Of a DNA stretch of 5,520 nucleotides, positions 4,235 through 5,520 are shown in pieces; position 1 is the first letter of the stretch; every line of letters starts with the position of its first letter. The notes under the pieces are model-generated. The model ran no database searches. It had not been told where the DNA came from and worked only from the letters and a program-made list of their open reading frames with translations. The stretch spans positions 1 through 5,520 of the forward strand of contig PUOB01000174.1 of assembly GCA_003551985.1 (NCBI GenBank), in the 5' to 3' direction. The stretch comes from Desulfobacteraceae bacterium. GTDB taxonomy: Bacteria > Desulfobacterota > Desulfobacteria > Desulfobacterales > Desulfosalsimonadaceae. Position numbers and translations under genes: made by a program.

Positions 4235-5520
4235 TTATTTGCCGCTGTGGGCGGATTGCCGTTTCACGTGTTCCGTTTCCGGAAACAGGATGTCCCTGAG
4301 GTAACGGCCGGTATGGGATGTGTCGGATGTCGAGACCTGTTCCGGGGTGCCGACGGCAATGACCTCGCCGCCGGCATCCCCGCCTTCGGGCCCCAAATCG
4401 ATGATATGATCGGCGTACTTGACCACGTCCAGGTTGTGCTCGATGACGATCACGGTATTGCCCGATTCCACCAGGCGGTTCAGGACGGACAGCAGTTTTT
4501 TGATATCGTCCATGTGCAGCCCGGTGGTCGGTTCATCCAGGATGTAGACGGTGCTGCCGGTGTCGCGCCGGGCAAGCTCCTTGGAGAGCTTGATCCGCTG
4601 GGCCTCGCCGCCGGAAAGCGTCGTTGCCGGCTGGCCCATGCGAATGTAGCCAAGGCCCACGTCCACCAGGGTCTGCAGGCGGTTGCGGATGCTCGAGATG
4701 TTCCTGAAGAATTCCAGGGCCTGGTTCACCGTCATGTCCAGCACCTCGGCGATGTTTTTCCCCTTGTACCGGACTTCAAGCGTCTCCCGGTTGTAGCGCT
4801 TGCCGTGGCACACATCGCAGGTGACGAACACGTCCGGCAAAAAATGCATCTCGATCTTGATGATGCCGTCCCCGGTGCACGCCTCGCAGCGCCCGCCCTT
4901 GACATTAAAGGAAAACCGCCCCACCTTGTACCCCCGCGTCTTGGCATCGAGCGTGGCGGCGAACAACTCCCGGATAAAGGTGAAGACCCCGGTGTATGTG
5001 CCCGGGTTGGAGCGGGGGGTACGGCCGATGGGGGACTGGTTGATGTTGATGACTTTATCCACGTGTTCGTGGCCGCTTATGGACCGGTGCTTTCCGGGAA
5101 CCGTTGTCGTCCGGTAAAACCGGCGGGCAAGGACCCTGTAGAGGACTTCGAGGACCAGGCTCGATTTTCCCGAGCCCGACACCCCGGTGACGCAGGTAAA
5201 GCAGCCCAGGGGGAAATCCACGTCGATGTTTTTCAGGTTGTTCTCGGACGCCCCTTTGACGGAAAGCCACTTTTTGGGATCGGCGCTCCGGCGCGTATCG
5301 GGGATCTCGATTGTCCGGCGACCGGCCAGGTAGTCACCCGTCAGGGAGTCCGGCGCATGGATGATTTTTTCAGGCGCGCCCGCGTATACGACATATCCCC
5401 CCCGGACGCCGGCCGCCGGCCCCAGGTCCAGGACGTAATCGGATGAACGGATCGTGTCTTCGTCGTGCTCCACCACCAGGACCGTGTTTCCCAGGTCCCG
5501 CATCTCCATTAAGGTGTCCA
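4235..5520 (-). CDS. uvrA: UvrA, excinuclease ABC subunit A (C-terminal part)
   Basis: UvrA is the damage-recognition ATPase of nucleotide excision repair; it dimerises and loads UvrB onto damaged DNA in the cytoplasm. The window holds the last 427 residues of a protein usually about 940 long; the frame stays open through the window edge, and the ATG at 5509 is an internal Met, not the start. Counting from that Met: [17 protein letters not shown] (4-20) is the end of the first ATPase domain with its H-loop His15; the second Walker A is GVSGSGKSS (109-117); the zinc finger has Cys208, 211, 231 and 234 in the usual C-x2-C-x19-C-x2-C form; the ABC signature is LSGGEAQR (298-305); Walker B is [10 protein letters not shown] (323-332); and the second H-loop is His358 in VIVIEHNLD. 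All key residues are present. The protein ends with TAA at 4237-4235. It converges on atpE and shares a terminator with it. Confidence 0.97.
   Translation of the reverse strand, partial: DTLMEMRDLGNTVLVVEHDEDTIRSSDYVLDLGPAAGVRGGYVVYAGAPEKIIHAPDSLTGDYLAGRRTIEIPDTRRSADPKKWLSVKGASENNLKNIDVDFPLGCFTCVTGVSGSGKSSLVLEVLYRVLARRFYRTTTVPGKHRSISGHEHVDKVININQSPIGRTPRSNPGTYTGVFTFIRELFAATLDAKTRGYKVGRFSFNVKGGRCEACTGDGIIKIEMHFLPDVFVTCDVCHGKRYNRETLEVRYKGKNIAEVLDMTVNQALEFFRNISSIRNRLQTLVDVGLGYIRMGQPATTLSGGEAQRIKLSKELARRDTGSTVYILDEPTTGLHMDDIKKLLSVLNRLVESGNTVIVIEHNLDVVKYADHIIDLGPEGGDAGGEVIAVGTPEQVSTSDTSHTGRYLRDILFPETEHVKRQSAHSGK

Noticed and set aside
4247..5446. 399-codon open frame on the plus strand opposite uvrA.
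   Set aside because: UvrA on the other strand has all expected motifs; the plus frame is a shadow made by GC-rich codons and shows no family motif.

Overview
The window most likely comes from a Gram-negative bacterium of the Desulfobacterota (formerly Deltaproteobacteria), possibly near Desulfobacterales. This is inferred from the protein sequences of the ATP synthase subunits, the Fo-only atp gene cluster that ends right after the c-subunit gene, and a GTAGGGGCGA...TTCGCCC palindromic repeat of a kind I associate with such genomes. No marker gene settles the taxonomy.

Layout, left to right. (1) Positions 1-153 on the minus strand hold the first 51 codons of an exported protein. (2) Positions 154-997 hold no gene I can defend. 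This stretch has an inverted repeat, a tract with very little T, an AT-rich block with two promoter-like pairs, and a GC-rich block between 9-bp direct repeats. (3) Positions 998-2134 on the minus strand encode a QueG/COG1600-type iron-sulfur protein with a C-terminal HEAT-like tail and unusual cysteine spacing. (4) A divergent intergenic region follows, with a perfect 24-bp inverted repeat and the probable atp promoter. (5) Positions 2403-4114 on the plus strand form an operon atpZ-atpI-atpB-atpE for the membrane (Fo) part of the F-type ATP synthase. (6) A strong Rho-independent terminator and a second, single copy of the palindromic repeat lie between atpE and (7) the convergent 3' part of uvrA (4235 to the window edge, minus strand).

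How the genes work together. The a subunit (atpB) and c ring (atpE) form the ion channel and rotor. AtpI and AtpZ are small membrane proteins linked to c-ring assembly and divalent-cation supply. The b, delta and F1 genes are absent here and the terminator closes the unit, so they must lie elsewhere. UvrA (nucleotide excision repair) and the QueG-like protein (possible tRNA-modification or other cobalamin/Fe-S reductase) have no evident functional link to the operon.

I see no wholly new system. The best leads are: a lysine/glycine pair in subunit a at the positions known as alkaliphile-specific in Bacillus; a modified glycine motif in the c subunit; a C-x3-C-x3-C-x3-C ferredoxin motif in the QueG-like protein; and a palindromic repeat whose two loci differ by a compensating base-pair change.
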